A DNA stretch of 64,000 nt, taken from contig NC_045144.1 of the NCBI RefSeq assembly GCF_008831285.2, positions 2,664,001 through 2,728,000 on the forward strand, in the 5' to 3' direction. Below are positions 25,653 through 35,699 of this stretch, piece after piece. The notes beneath the pieces are model-generated. The model ran no database searches. It saw only the letters and a list, made by a program, of their open reading frames with translations, and had not been told where the DNA came from. How positions within the stretch are numbered: the stretch's first letter is position 1; every line of letters begins with the position of its first letter. This DNA comes from Nymphaea colorata. Taxonomy: Eukaryota > Streptophyta > Magnoliopsida > Nymphaeales > Nymphaeaceae. The translations under genes and the position numbers were made by a program.

Positions 25653-25660
25653 TATAAAAG
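25653..25660 (+). promoter_or_regulatory. TATA box of PME-A
   Basis: TATAAAAG lies 93 bp before the chosen start codon. This places transcription start near 25685 and excludes the upstream in-frame ATG-like start at 25600 from the mRNA. Confidence 0.75.
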
Positions 25661-25752
25661 ATGCACCACCATCAGTAGCTTCCTCCCATTCTTTTTCTAC
25701 GTTTTCCTCTCTCGCCGGCAAGGAATTTGGCGACCATTGCTGGAAAGCAGAA

Positions 25753-28026
25753 ATGAGCGGCATTAACTCGTTTAGTGCCGGGTATGACAATGTAAACGAA
25801 GCTACTGCAGAGAGGAGCTCATGGCGAAGAAGAACCAGGAAGAGGGTCGCCATTATCACATTCTCATCCGTCCTTCTCGCCATTATCGTCGTTGCTGCCG
25901 TCGTCGGCACGAAGGCTTCCAGGAGCAAGAAGGATGATGAACCCGTAGCAGCGGCCACGCCTACCAGCGTCGTCAAGATGACATGCTCGGTGGTACCTTA
26001 CACGGACACGTGTGTCCAGAGCTTCAGCAACCTCACCGACCCAGATCACGCGACGCCGGAGCAGCTCTTCACCCTCACGCTGCAGATCGCCATGAACGAC
26101 CTGGTGGGGATAGCCGGCATCCCTGGGCAACTCGCAGCAAGGGTGAACGACACCAAGTTGAAGCAAGCCTTGACAAACTGCCAGACCTTCATAGATGACT
26201 CCATTTACTATGTTAACTCCTCCATCTCCGCTGTTAACGCAGTAAGTTAAGTTGATAACCAGCCAGTCTCAAGTAACTCCATTTTTTCACCTCAATTATC
26301 TTCTCAATTTGACATGTTTTCTTATTCAATTTAGTATGACCATCATCAATATTTACTGTTCTTCTTAATCAATTTAGTATTAGTGAATTTAGTTCATCAT
26401 CATCAACATTTACTGTCTACATCAACGTGGCATTAGAGCATCTTATTTACAGTAATTTAATTCCATTATTATCTTTTGCTTGAATTAGATTCACGGAGGG
26501 AAACTGAATGAATCCAAAGTGGAGGATCTCAGGACTTTGCTCAGTGCGGTGTTGACCAACTTCGACACTTGCTTAGATGGATTAGAAAACACCACCGGCG
26601 GGTTCAGAGAGGTAATACAGAAGGCTATAACCAACTCAACCAAGTTGACCAGCAACAGCCTCGCCATCGTAACAAAGGTCCTCGGCCTGCTGAGCAAGTA
26701 CGATATTGGCGGTGGTCTGCACCGTCGGCTCCTCTACACCACCGCCGTCGAAGTACTCGACGATGGTTTCCCGGTTTGGCTTTCGCCAGCAGACCGGAGA
26801 TTGCTCCATTCGAAACAGAAACCAAAGCCAAAGAAAAAATCAAAAAAATCAAAAAAGCCAGCCAAGAAACCAAAAAAGACCACAAAGGAGCCTGAAAAGA
26901 AACCAACAAAGCCGAGCACGCCACCACCACCACCACCAACAAAGCCGAGCACGCCACCACCACCACCAACAACCACAAAGCCAACAGAGCCAGGCATCAA
27001 GGCGGACGTGGTGGTGGCGAAAGACGGGTCTGGGGACGTTAAAACGGTGGCTGCCGCCATTGCCAAAGCGAAGGACGTGAGCACTGGTAGCAGGTTTATC
27101 ATCTACGTTAAGAAAGGTGTCTATGCCGAAACTGTCACTGTTGACAAGAAGTTACCGAACATCATGCTTGTTGGAGACGGAATGGACGCCACCACAATCA
27201 CCGGCAGTCTGAACAGCGTGGACGGCGTGCAAACCTACAATTCCGCGACCTTTGGTGAGCATTTTTGCTTATAACCTGAGTACATTCGTGCAACTGATAT
27301 ACTCAGTTCATTCCGCCAGTTAATTAACTTTCCATTTTCCAATCAGCTGTGGAAGGACCAGGATTCATAGCTAAAGACATTGGTTTCGCAAACACCGCCG
27401 GAGCAGCCAAACACCAGGCAGTCGCACTTCGCGTGAACGGCGACAAGGCCGTGTTCTACCGGTGCAAGTTCGACGGATTCCAAGACACGCTCTACGTCTA
27501 CACCATGCGTCAATTCTTCAGCCAGTGCACAATTTTGGGAACCATCGATTTCATCTTCGGAAACTCAGCTGCCGTCTTCCAGAGCTGCGCCATCGTGGTG
27601 AAACAGCCGATGGCCGGCCAATCGAACACAGTCACAGCTCAAGGAAAAACCGATCCGAACCAGAACACTGGCATATCCATTCACATGTCCGCCATTAATC
27701 CGGCTTCCAGCCAAGTCACAGCAAAAACTTATTTGGGGAGGCCATGGAAGGACTATGCTACGACGGTTATCATGAAAACCAACATCGGTAAGGTGGTGGA
27801 TCCCGCCGGTTGGTTGCCGTGGACAGGAAACACGGCTCCTGACACGATCTTCTACGCCGAGTATCAGAACACTGGAAGCGGATCCTCCACGAGCGGAAGA
27901 GTGAAATGGAAGGGGTACAACCCATCTCTCCCGGCTTCTACGGCCGCAAAATACGCTCCCGGTCAGTTCATCAGTGGCGACGAATGGATTTCAGGTTCTG
28001 GAGCTCAATATCAGTCCGGTCTCTGA
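25753..28026 (+). CDS. PME: Pectin methylesterase with N-terminal inhibitor-like domain, copy A (3 exons)
   Basis: Removes methyl esters from cell-wall homogalacturonan. Exons 25753-26241, 26489-27254 and 27347-28026 (donors GTAAGT and GTGAGC, acceptors ending AG) encode 644 residues. Residues 32-53 form a membrane/signal-anchor segment after a basic stretch. Residues 78-240 form the PMEI-like pro-region with four cysteines (C78, C87, C143, C191). RRLL motifs at 242-245 and 266-269 are the known type of subtilase processing site. Residues 272-331 are an unusual Lys- and Pro-rich hinge. The catalytic domain runs 335-644: GVYAE, HQAVALR (Q442), GFQDTLY (Q464, D465), DFIFG (D486) and YLGRPWK (R550, W552), ending at DEWIS...YQSGL, so all catalytic residues are present. 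The start follows the TATA box and directly precedes the anchor. It is identical to copy B. I expect an apoplastic, secreted enzyme. Confidence 0.96.
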
Positions 28027-28747
28027 CGTTCGACAACATTAACTGTGATATGATTAGCATTGTTTCACTGTCCTCCATTTTTCGTCATACTTATTGCTTC
28101 TTCCTCGTATCAGCGTTTTCTTGCCTTTTTTCATGTTTGTGCTGTTGAATAGGGTACAATATGATTTGTTTCTTTCGTACATGGAAGTTAGAGTCGAGAA
28201 GAAATTTGCCTGGCTTGTACTTGCTTCAAATGAAAGTACTTGGAAATATATACCTGTCATCTTTTGTGGTTATGTTAAGAACAATGTAAACTAATATACC
28301 TCGAAATCATGAAGTCAAAAGATGAAGCGCGAGACTGAGATCAAGCTACAATGACGAACATTTATTAACAATTGAGTCTCATTTTGCACTTTAGGATGCA
28401 TGGAAATTAAATACTTATTCAGTACTATAAATAGAGTAAAATTGGAATTCTTATTTATAATCCCTATAAGTGATTAACTTAAACTGACATGACTGAAATG
28501 TTACCATTGATCACACGTTACAAGAAACGTTACCTTCAATTGTGGAGATGAAAACTGGGTCACTGTTTTATCACAGGACTATGCCTTCCGTAGAGTAGAA
28601 ACTCTATATTCAATGGCGCAGCGAGTGCTAAAAATTGTTTTTTTATGGTGCACAGTAGGACAGCACTACAGAACGATGCACCATGGTACATGGCCTCTAC
28701 CCTTTGTTGGTGCAAATGCGAAGCGGGTAACATATATACCCATGGTG

Positions 28748-29680
28748 CACTACATGAAAAAGTGATTTCACCGGCACTTAGAAATTAAGTCGATGAAAGT
28801 TGACTTCTACCAAGGTTCGGAGTTAAATGTCGGACGTCCAGAAGTGGATGTGGGTCAAAAGAAACCTTCACTGGTAGATCAGACTTCATTGGTCCTCATG
28901 AAAGTTTTTTTGGATTTTTGAATGTTTTTGATCCCTACCCTTTTTAGCCATTCATCAAGTGTTCGACAAATTGTCTAATGAGTGAAATGTTATATTTTTC
29001 TTGAACCACTTGGATTCTAATGTCATTTATGAATTATATTACCCTTTATATTGCTTGTTCTTGAACCACTTGTATGCTTTTTAAGAGATGGATAATTGAA
29101 CTTGGATTACTAAAAGAAGAGACATGTTGGAATATGTAATTGGTGTCGATCAATTTTTTGACTATGCTATCGCACATAATATGAATGAAAGAATAAGATG
29201 TCCTTATGTAAGATACAATAATGTCCTTACTCATGTTGCTAAAGACACCCTCCATCACATCATATGTAATGGTTTTGTGTGGACATATCTTTGTTACCAA
29301 ATGTACAACCAGGTGTATCAACTTCTTAGATGGTAGATAGTACAAAAAATGGTCAATCAATAATGATTATGAAAGATTGATTAAAGAAGTTGAACATCCA
29401 AGGTGTAAAAGATTTATGAAGAGGAGTTTTTTGATATGGTTATTTCATATTAAAAATTTATGTGGGTAGACAAAAACCTTGGTTTGTTGCTTGAGTTAAT
29501 GAACACATTTCTTACAGACGTAGAATTACCAAAACCAATTTATGAGGCAAAGAAAATAATTGAAAGTTGGGATTTGATTGCCAAAAAGTTGATTAGTCCT
29601 AATAACTGTACGTTATTTAGGAATGGCAACACCACTAAAGATAAATGCAATAAATATGGTACTTAGCAATGAAAGAAAAA
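28748..29680 (+). mobile_element. Decayed CACTA transposon, 5' end and transposase pieces (arm A)
   Basis: The left terminus CACTACATGAAAAAGTG starts at 28748. At 29097-29337 a frame (MDN, stop, TWxTKRRDMLEYVIGVDQFF ... IRCPYVRYNNVL) matches the transposase-associated domain found at the N terminus of CACTA (En/Spm-like) transposases. At 29460-29665 a second frame (LPKPIYEAKKIIESW ... CPKCG-like NKYGT) matches the Transposase_21 region. Stops and a deletion near 29057-29072 break it. No right terminus is seen. It begins about 720 bp after the PME-A stop codon. Confidence 0.75.
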
Positions 29681-29703
29681 TGATGATTAACAGATGATGA
29701 CAA

Positions 29704-30885
29704 ATTTAATTCTTTTTTCTCTGCTAATTCTTATCTTCAACTTAACTATAAGTGGAAGAGATTAGAGGTAAAGTTCGCAAACCTTAATTCATCGTGGAGA
29801 CCAACAGGAAGCGGATGCAGAACTATGTCATTGAGGTACGGGTATGAGTGCTGATATGGGTACGAGAAAACGGGTATGGGTACAACGTTTTTTCAAATCT
29901 TGGCACGCGGTACGGCGATAATATTATTTTTTTAATTTAAAAAATTGTAAAAAAACATATTTGTCTACATACAATCTAGTAAAGAAAGCATAATAACACG
30001 AGATACAACAACAACAATAATCTAGAAAGTGCATTGGATATCTGTTTTAAGAAAGAAAAACCAATTCAAGGTAAAAATCGCCCATCACATTAAGATAGTC
30101 GCGTTCTAGTTTTAGAAGACTGACTCGCTCAAGGTAATTCAGATATGATATATCTGCAACTTCTATAACGTTTTCTATTTACAAAATCCCAATGTTCATA
30201 TTATAAATGAACAAGACAACTACTTAACAATTACACTGCACACTTTCCAAGCCGTATTATATACATCCTTGTTAGAGCAAAGAACAAGAGACTCCAATAA
30301 GGAGTTGGGAGAAGCACTCACGGAGCAGTACGAAGGACACAAGAAAACTCTCTCGAACCCAAGTTCCTCAGCAACATCACTAGTTCGATTTGTTTCTAAC
30401 AAAAGAGGCAACAGTGAAGAACCCCAAAACAACTCAGCTTCTATCGAGTCAGACCAACCCATGCTTCATGGCTTCCAGTATGCCCAAAACAACAGAAATA
30501 ATCATCATCAAACAAATGGAAACATACAATAATCTCAACTGATTGACCGAATACTCTAAGGGATTCATCGCCTCCATCAGCGTCCACCGATCCATTCGTC
30601 GCCTCCGTCGCCGTCGCCGTCCACCGATCGCCCGTCACCATCCACTGGTCGTCCGTCGCCATCCACCGGTTGTTCGTGACCAAATGAAGAAACTCAAAGG
30701 CGGACGGGGCGAAGACGAGCGATTTGGGGTTTTAGGTTTTCGTTTTTTTTTCTTTTGATATGGTTTGGATCTGGTTTCAACCCGAAACCAGATCCAAACG
30801 TACCACCACGTACCGGCGTACCAGTACTTCCGTACCGGTGTACCGGTACATGGGTGGATCTGGCGTACCACGGTGATAGATACAG
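29704..30885. other. Possible inverted-repeat insertion rich in GGTAC; relic frame
   Basis: 29835-29930 is rich in ggtacgggtat-type repeats. 30800-30875 carries the reverse complement (gtaccggcgtaccagtac, gtaccggtgtaccggtac). The pair may mark the ends of a 1-kb non-autonomous element. Between them a minus-strand frame (30462-30220) and a cgtc/ccg-rich tandem tract (30565-30680, short repeats of gtcgccgtc/ccaccgatc) are present. I cannot identify the frame. The right end abuts the CRM-pseudogene exon at 30886. Confidence 0.35.
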
Positions 30886-31630
30886 AAATTATCACTAAAG
30901 AAGAAAAACAATCTTTTCGCAAGATTGGTTTAAGAATGGACGAAGTTTTGTTGCTTGGTAAAGAACAGTACTACTGTTTTTTGTATATGGATCTGTTAAA
31001 TCATGTGGATGTGGTCGTTCCTCTAATTCTATAAAACATATGTAGAGTTGCTTTTGGAATTTATTTTGATTTATGTTGACAGCATGAAACACCTTCTCTA
31101 TTGATGAATATTATTTTCTTAGGGTTATCGTGTTCTTAAGTTTATTGTATATTAGATTAACCACAATATCGCCACCTCTCCAAGTACAGTTGTTTGAGAA
31201 CTAAGTTTACATCACTAATAAATGTCAAGTATGCACAAGCACACACATAACACACATGATCTTGCTACTTGAAACACATGGTTTTCACTCTAACAAGTGA
31301 CACATGCACCTAAACATTTAAAAACTTACACACATGGACGTGCATAGACACACACACACACACAAGATTTCATTCGACAGACAATGACAATTGGCACTAG
31401 ACAACAAAGGGGAAAAAGGGAGAGAGATGGGAAAGAATGTCGTCCGCTTTAGATATACGCTAAGTAAAATATGTATTCTAACGGTTACACGTATGTACTT
31501 GGCAAATACAATAGGTACATATATACATTGTGTTTGCATTTTTTTTTGTTTATGTAATTTTTATTTAATTTATTTTTATTTTTTTGTTGGATCAGCTCTC
31601 TAGTGGTTTGTAGCATTCAAGTGTGTTAGT

Positions 31631-31897
31631 TGTCAGCTAACGAGGGGCGTGAAAGGGGAGAAGAGAAGAGAAATAGAAAGAGACAGAGAGAGAGAGAGAG
31701 AAAAAAGCCAATTTCTAATCATGCTTAATTAGGGCAAAGCACAAGCTTAAGTATAAGGCACTGCAGGTCCGGACGGACAGACTCCTACCTAAAGCAGATC
31801 CATATTGGATTAGTCTAACATAAAAACATAAAGATAGTAGATACTGATACTCAACACCATCTGACTCCTACTTGACATCCATACACTGATCATAACA
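31631..31897 (-). repeat. Gypsy 3' LTR
   Basis: 267 bp, TGTTATGATCAGTG at its minus-strand start and ...GTTAGCTGACA at its end. The first 65-70 bp (plus-strand left end, gctaacgaggggcgtgaaag) match 37454-37523. It contains a (GA)n run at 31685-31700. Confidence 0.85.
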
Positions 31898-31919
31898 AAT
31901 ACTCCCCCTTTTAAGAAAA

Positions 31920-33150
31920 CCTTGTCCTCAAAGTGTGAATGAGGGAAAGTGCCTCTGGATATCTCCGGGTCCTCCCAAGTAGCAGATAACTCTTCCTCGG
32001 TTAACCATTCAATAAGCCACTATGATTTCCATTTCCCATCCACTTTGAGCCGTCTTACTCCTACTCGATGCAAGGGATGTATGCCGGAGGGAGTTGCCAA
32101 GGCTGGTGCTGCTACTACTTCCCCTTTGTTAGGCAGTTTGAGGCACACTTTTAGTTTGGATACGTGAAAGACCGGATGTCCGGTATTGTTCGATGGTAGC
32201 TGCAATTCATAGGCAAAATTGCCTACCCTTTTCAAAAGTTTATAAGGACCAACATACCTTGAAAGCAGCTTACTTTGGTTTGCCCCTTACATCCCTACTA
32301 AGCGTTGGGGAGGTCACCTTAAGAATACCCATTCCCCTTCTTGAAACTGAAGTGCTCGATGACGCCAGTTGTATTGGATCACCATGCAATTGCGTGCGGC
32401 TGCTAGATGTTCTTTGAGGTCTTTAATGATCACATCGCGGCACCTCAACTGCATATCGACAAACTCATTCCGTGCTGTACCCAATTGATACCGGCGAATC
32501 ATGGGTGGGGGTCACCCATAAACGACCTCAAAGGGGGTGATGTTCGTGGATATATGCTAGCTCGTATTATAAGCCAATTCTACCCAAGATAAGTAGTTGA
32601 CCCATGTTTTGGGGTGCTCCCCGACGAAACAGCTCAAATAAGTCTCAAGGCTTCGGTTTACTACCTCTGTTTGCATGTCTGTTTGCGGATGATAGGCGGT
32701 ACTCATCTTAAGCTGAGTCCCCTGAAGTCGGAAATACTTCTGCCAGAAAGTGCTAAGGAGCACAAAGTCGTGGTCACTTACAATGGATCATGCCATCCCG
32801 TGCAGTCTCCCCACTTGGTCTTGAAAAGTCTGTACCACCGTCTTAGCCGAAAATTGGTGTGCGAGAGCCATAAAGTGTACATATTTAGAAAGTATGTCCA
32901 CCACCACCAATATAATGGACTTACCATGGGAGCGGGGTAAGCCTTCGATGGAATCCATGGATGTGTCTTCCCAAATCTGCACAAGAATAGGAAGGGGCAG
33001 TAAGAACCCGACAGGCCTCATGGTCTCATACTAGTTGTGTGGGCATACGTCACATTGTCTCACATACTCCCGAACATCATGTTTCATCCCCGGCCAGAAA
33101 AACGCTGCCCTTAAGCACCGATACGTCCCTTCTATTCCTTCATGACCTGC
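31920..33150 (-). pseudogene. Gypsy integrase and chromodomain-like C terminus
   Basis: Minus strand. The zinc-binding end (HDVREYVRQCDVCPHN) is near 33030-33090. The core follows in two shifted frames at 33021-32778 (SIILVVVDILSKYVHFMALA) and 32763-32557 ([19 protein letters not shown]). A linker and the C-terminal part at 32502-32020 read AYELQLPSNNTGHPVFHVS, and a chromodomain-like end near 32070-31935 reads WLIEWL ... ATWEDPEI. In chromoviruses this domain steers integration to particular chromatin. Several frameshifts and stops inactivate it. Confidence 0.85.
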
Positions 33151-33292
33151 ACTTTTCGAATCGTGAAAATACGGTATTAAAATACTTGGCAAGGTTGTCT
33201 GGGTGGAATAAACACCCGATTACAGAAGTAGAGATAAGGGGGGCGCCATTCATAGCCATATCGCCTCATCAGATTCAATATCAACTCGGTTC

Positions 33293-33790
33293 TTATCCTC
33301 TACATTGACGCGACCAACTGGTGAGCTTGTTGAATATCTGCCTAGAGGTCACAGTGAATGGCCGATAAGGTGCAAAATCTTTTCCTTCATGCAACTGCTG
33401 CGATAGTCCATCTGCCGTCGTATTTTCCTTCCCACTATGATGTCCAATCTCGAAGTCAAAGCTGAGCAGTTTCATTACCAAATGCTGCACGGTGGGTACT
33501 AATATTTGTTGTTGGAGGCAATAACGTAGACTGTGGTGGTCTGTCAGCACCACAAATTTCTGGCCCAATAAATAATGATGCCATCTGACAATTGCCAGCA
33601 CTATAGCGATGAGCTCACGCTCGTAGGCTGATTTACTGGAGAAAGTGGGTCCCATGGTGCGACTGAAGAACGCCACTAGGTGCTGGTTTTTGCTCAAAAC
33701 TACTACCTCTCCTCTGTCTGACGCGTCTGTCTTCACCTCAAACTGCATGGTAAAATCGGGCATGCATAGGATCGGTGCAGATGTGATGGC
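33293..33790 (-). pseudogene. Gypsy RNase H region
   Basis: Minus strand frame 33763-33293 with KTDASDRGEVVVLSKNQHL, AYERELIAIVLAIVRWHHYL, TDHHSLRYCLQQ and KENTTADGLSQ. These are the hallmark segments of the RT-linked RNase H of Gypsy elements (TDAS, E, TDH, AD). It is open for about 156 codons and is the best-preserved part of this pol. Confidence 0.88.
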
Positions 33791-34517
33791 GGCAAAGGCT
33801 TTCTCGGCTTCGGCGGTCCATCGAAACTAATCATTTTTGTCAACTGCGTCAGGGGCTCTGCGATGCTCCCAAAGTTTCGTACGAACTTGCGGTAGTACCC
33901 TGCTCATCCCAGAAAGCCACGTAGATCCCTAACTGACTGCGGAGTGGCCCAATTACGCATGATCAATACTTTATCCTCTTCCATCCTCACGCTACCTCTG
34001 CCGATAACATGGCCGAGATATGTGACCTGATCGATTACAAATGAACACTTGGAAAACTTGGCGTGGAGCGCGTGCTACCTTAGGGTCGAGAGAACCACCC
34101 GCAAATGATTTAAATGACCTTCTTCATCTGCACTAAAGACAAGGATGCCATCAAAGAAGAAGAGTACGAACTTGTGCAGGTGTAGCCAGAATATATCGTT
34201 CATGAGAGATTGGAATGTCGCCAGGGCATTCATGACACTGAACAACATGACGCGAAACTCCTAGTGACTGTCTAGCTTCAAAAAGGCTGTCTTGGCTACA
34301 TCTTGCGATGCAACCCTGATTTGATGACATCCAGCTCGAAGATCCAATTTGAAAAACAGGGCAGCGCCTTTAAGTGCATCTAAGAGGTCCTACACGATAG
34401 GAATTGGGTAGCGATCTTTCACAGTGATAGCATTTAGAGCACGGTAATCCACACAAAATTGCAAGTTATCATCCTTCTTGCAAACTAGGAGACCGAGAGA
34501 TGCAAAGGGGTTGCGGT

Positions 34518-35477
34518 TAGGCCTGCGCATCGGGCCGGGCCAAGCCGGCCTGACCCGATTTGGAAGCATCGTTAAGAAAATGGGTTGAATCTAACTGGCC
34601 CGCTACCCGGCCCATTTATTAACGGGCCGGACCGGGTACCAGGACTCGTCTTCCCAGTCCGAGGCGCAGCCCGTTTTTAAATTGATAGCTGGGCGGGCTG
34701 GGTCAGGTTGGTTTGGATCCAATTCGTGGGGAAACAACTGAGGAAGAAGGAACCGAGGGGAAGGAAGAAGGGGGAAAAGAAGAGGAAGAAGACGTTGAGG
34801 AAGAAGAAGAACCAAGGGGAAGGAAGGAGACGGAAACGAAGAGCAAGAAAAAGTTGAGGAAGAAGAGGAACCGAGGGGAAGGAAGGAGCTGGAAATGATG
34901 AGGAAGAAGAAGTTGAGAAAGAAGAGGAACCGAGGGGAAGGAAGAAAGTGGAAACGAAGAGGAAGAAGAAGTTGGGGAAGAAGGGGAACCAAGGGGAAAG
35001 AAGGAGGCGAAAACGAAGAGGAGGAAGAAGTTGGAGAAGAATGGGGAAGAAGACGAACCGATAGGGAGAAAGGAGGCGGAAACAAAGAGGAAGAAGAAGT
35101 GAGGAAGAAGAGGAACCGAGGGGAAGGAAGGACCGGAGGCGGCGGAGAGGCAGTCGACGGCGGCGGGACCGAAGGTTGACGGTGGCTGTGGCGGACCAAC
35201 GGCGGTGCGGCGACGATGGCTGTGGCTCCTCTTTCTCTTTCCAAAGTTAAAAAAAAACCCTAACAAATTTTGTGAGATGTTTTAAATTTGAAATCAAACT
35301 CATAACGGGTAGAACAGGCCCCAATGGGCCGACTTGTTAAACCGAACTGTTATGATGTCAGGCTGGGCTGGGCAAAATGGGTCATAGCCCGACGCAAAAA
35401 TTTAAGGCCTAGACGCGGGCTTGGTCCGGCTCAGGTACCGGGTACCCGGTGGTGGCCCGGCCCAGTGCCCAGGCCTA
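34518..35477. mobile_element. Non-autonomous hAT-type DNA transposon nested in the Gypsy RT
   Basis: Perfect 8-bp target duplication gttgcggt (34510-34517 and 35478-35485). The ends TAGGCCTGCGCA and TGCCCAGGCCTA form imperfect terminal inverted repeats, continuing into GGGCCGGGCC on both sides. Length 960 bp. An 8-bp duplication with TAGG.. ends fits the hAT superfamily. Removing it joins the Gypsy RT sequence. The interior carries no transposase, only the GA-rich tandem array at 34735-35135 and CG-rich flanks. Confidence 0.88.
34735..35135. repeat. GA-rich minisatellite inside the hAT-type element
   Basis: About six to seven units of roughly 55-65 bp, each containing gaggaagaagaggaaccgag then gggaaggaagg and variants (positions near 34797, 34853, 34910, 34968, 35030, 35095). 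Both strands are open across it because of the composition, giving Glu/Lys/Arg-rich or Ser/Pro/Leu-rich frames that are not genes. Confidence 0.8.
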
Positions 35478-35699
35478 GTTGCGGTTAAGCTAAATAATGC
35501 CATGTTCTAACATCTCTTGCACAAGTCGAGTTAGGGCATCACGTTGTATTGGATTATACCTATAAGTCCTCCTCTTCACTGCTTCGGCTCCCGACTGAAG
35601 CTCGATGTGGTAGTCATAGACGCAGGAAGGAGGTAGCCCAAGGAGAACCTCAAACACATCTGAAAATTCCTCTAGCAGGGCAGGTAGTCACTTGCCAAT

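Larger units (their letters stand above)
23497..29703. repeat. Segmental duplication, arm A (right part, with PME-A)
   Basis: 23499-29397 matches 42480-48554 (offset about 18980 at the left, 18909 across the gene). 28217-29703 also matches 54462-56620. From 24923 to 28029 I find no difference from arm B, while both sides show substitutions and indels. Confidence 0.93.

Noticed and set aside
25600-25752. Upstream in-frame extension of PME-A (51 extra residues)
   Set aside because: It lies before the TATA box at 25653, and the extension would hide the basic-plus-hydrophobic anchor start. The ATG at 25753 fits the family.
25596-27102. Long minus-strand and alternate-frame ORFs over the PME exons (also in copy B)
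   Set aside because: Shadows of the GC-rich coding sequence; no domain, and both copies share them only because the gene is identical.
34603-35266. Ser/Pro/Phe-rich and Glu/Lys-rich frames of up to 213 codons
   Set aside because: Both strands are open because of the GA-rich minisatellite in the hAT-type element.
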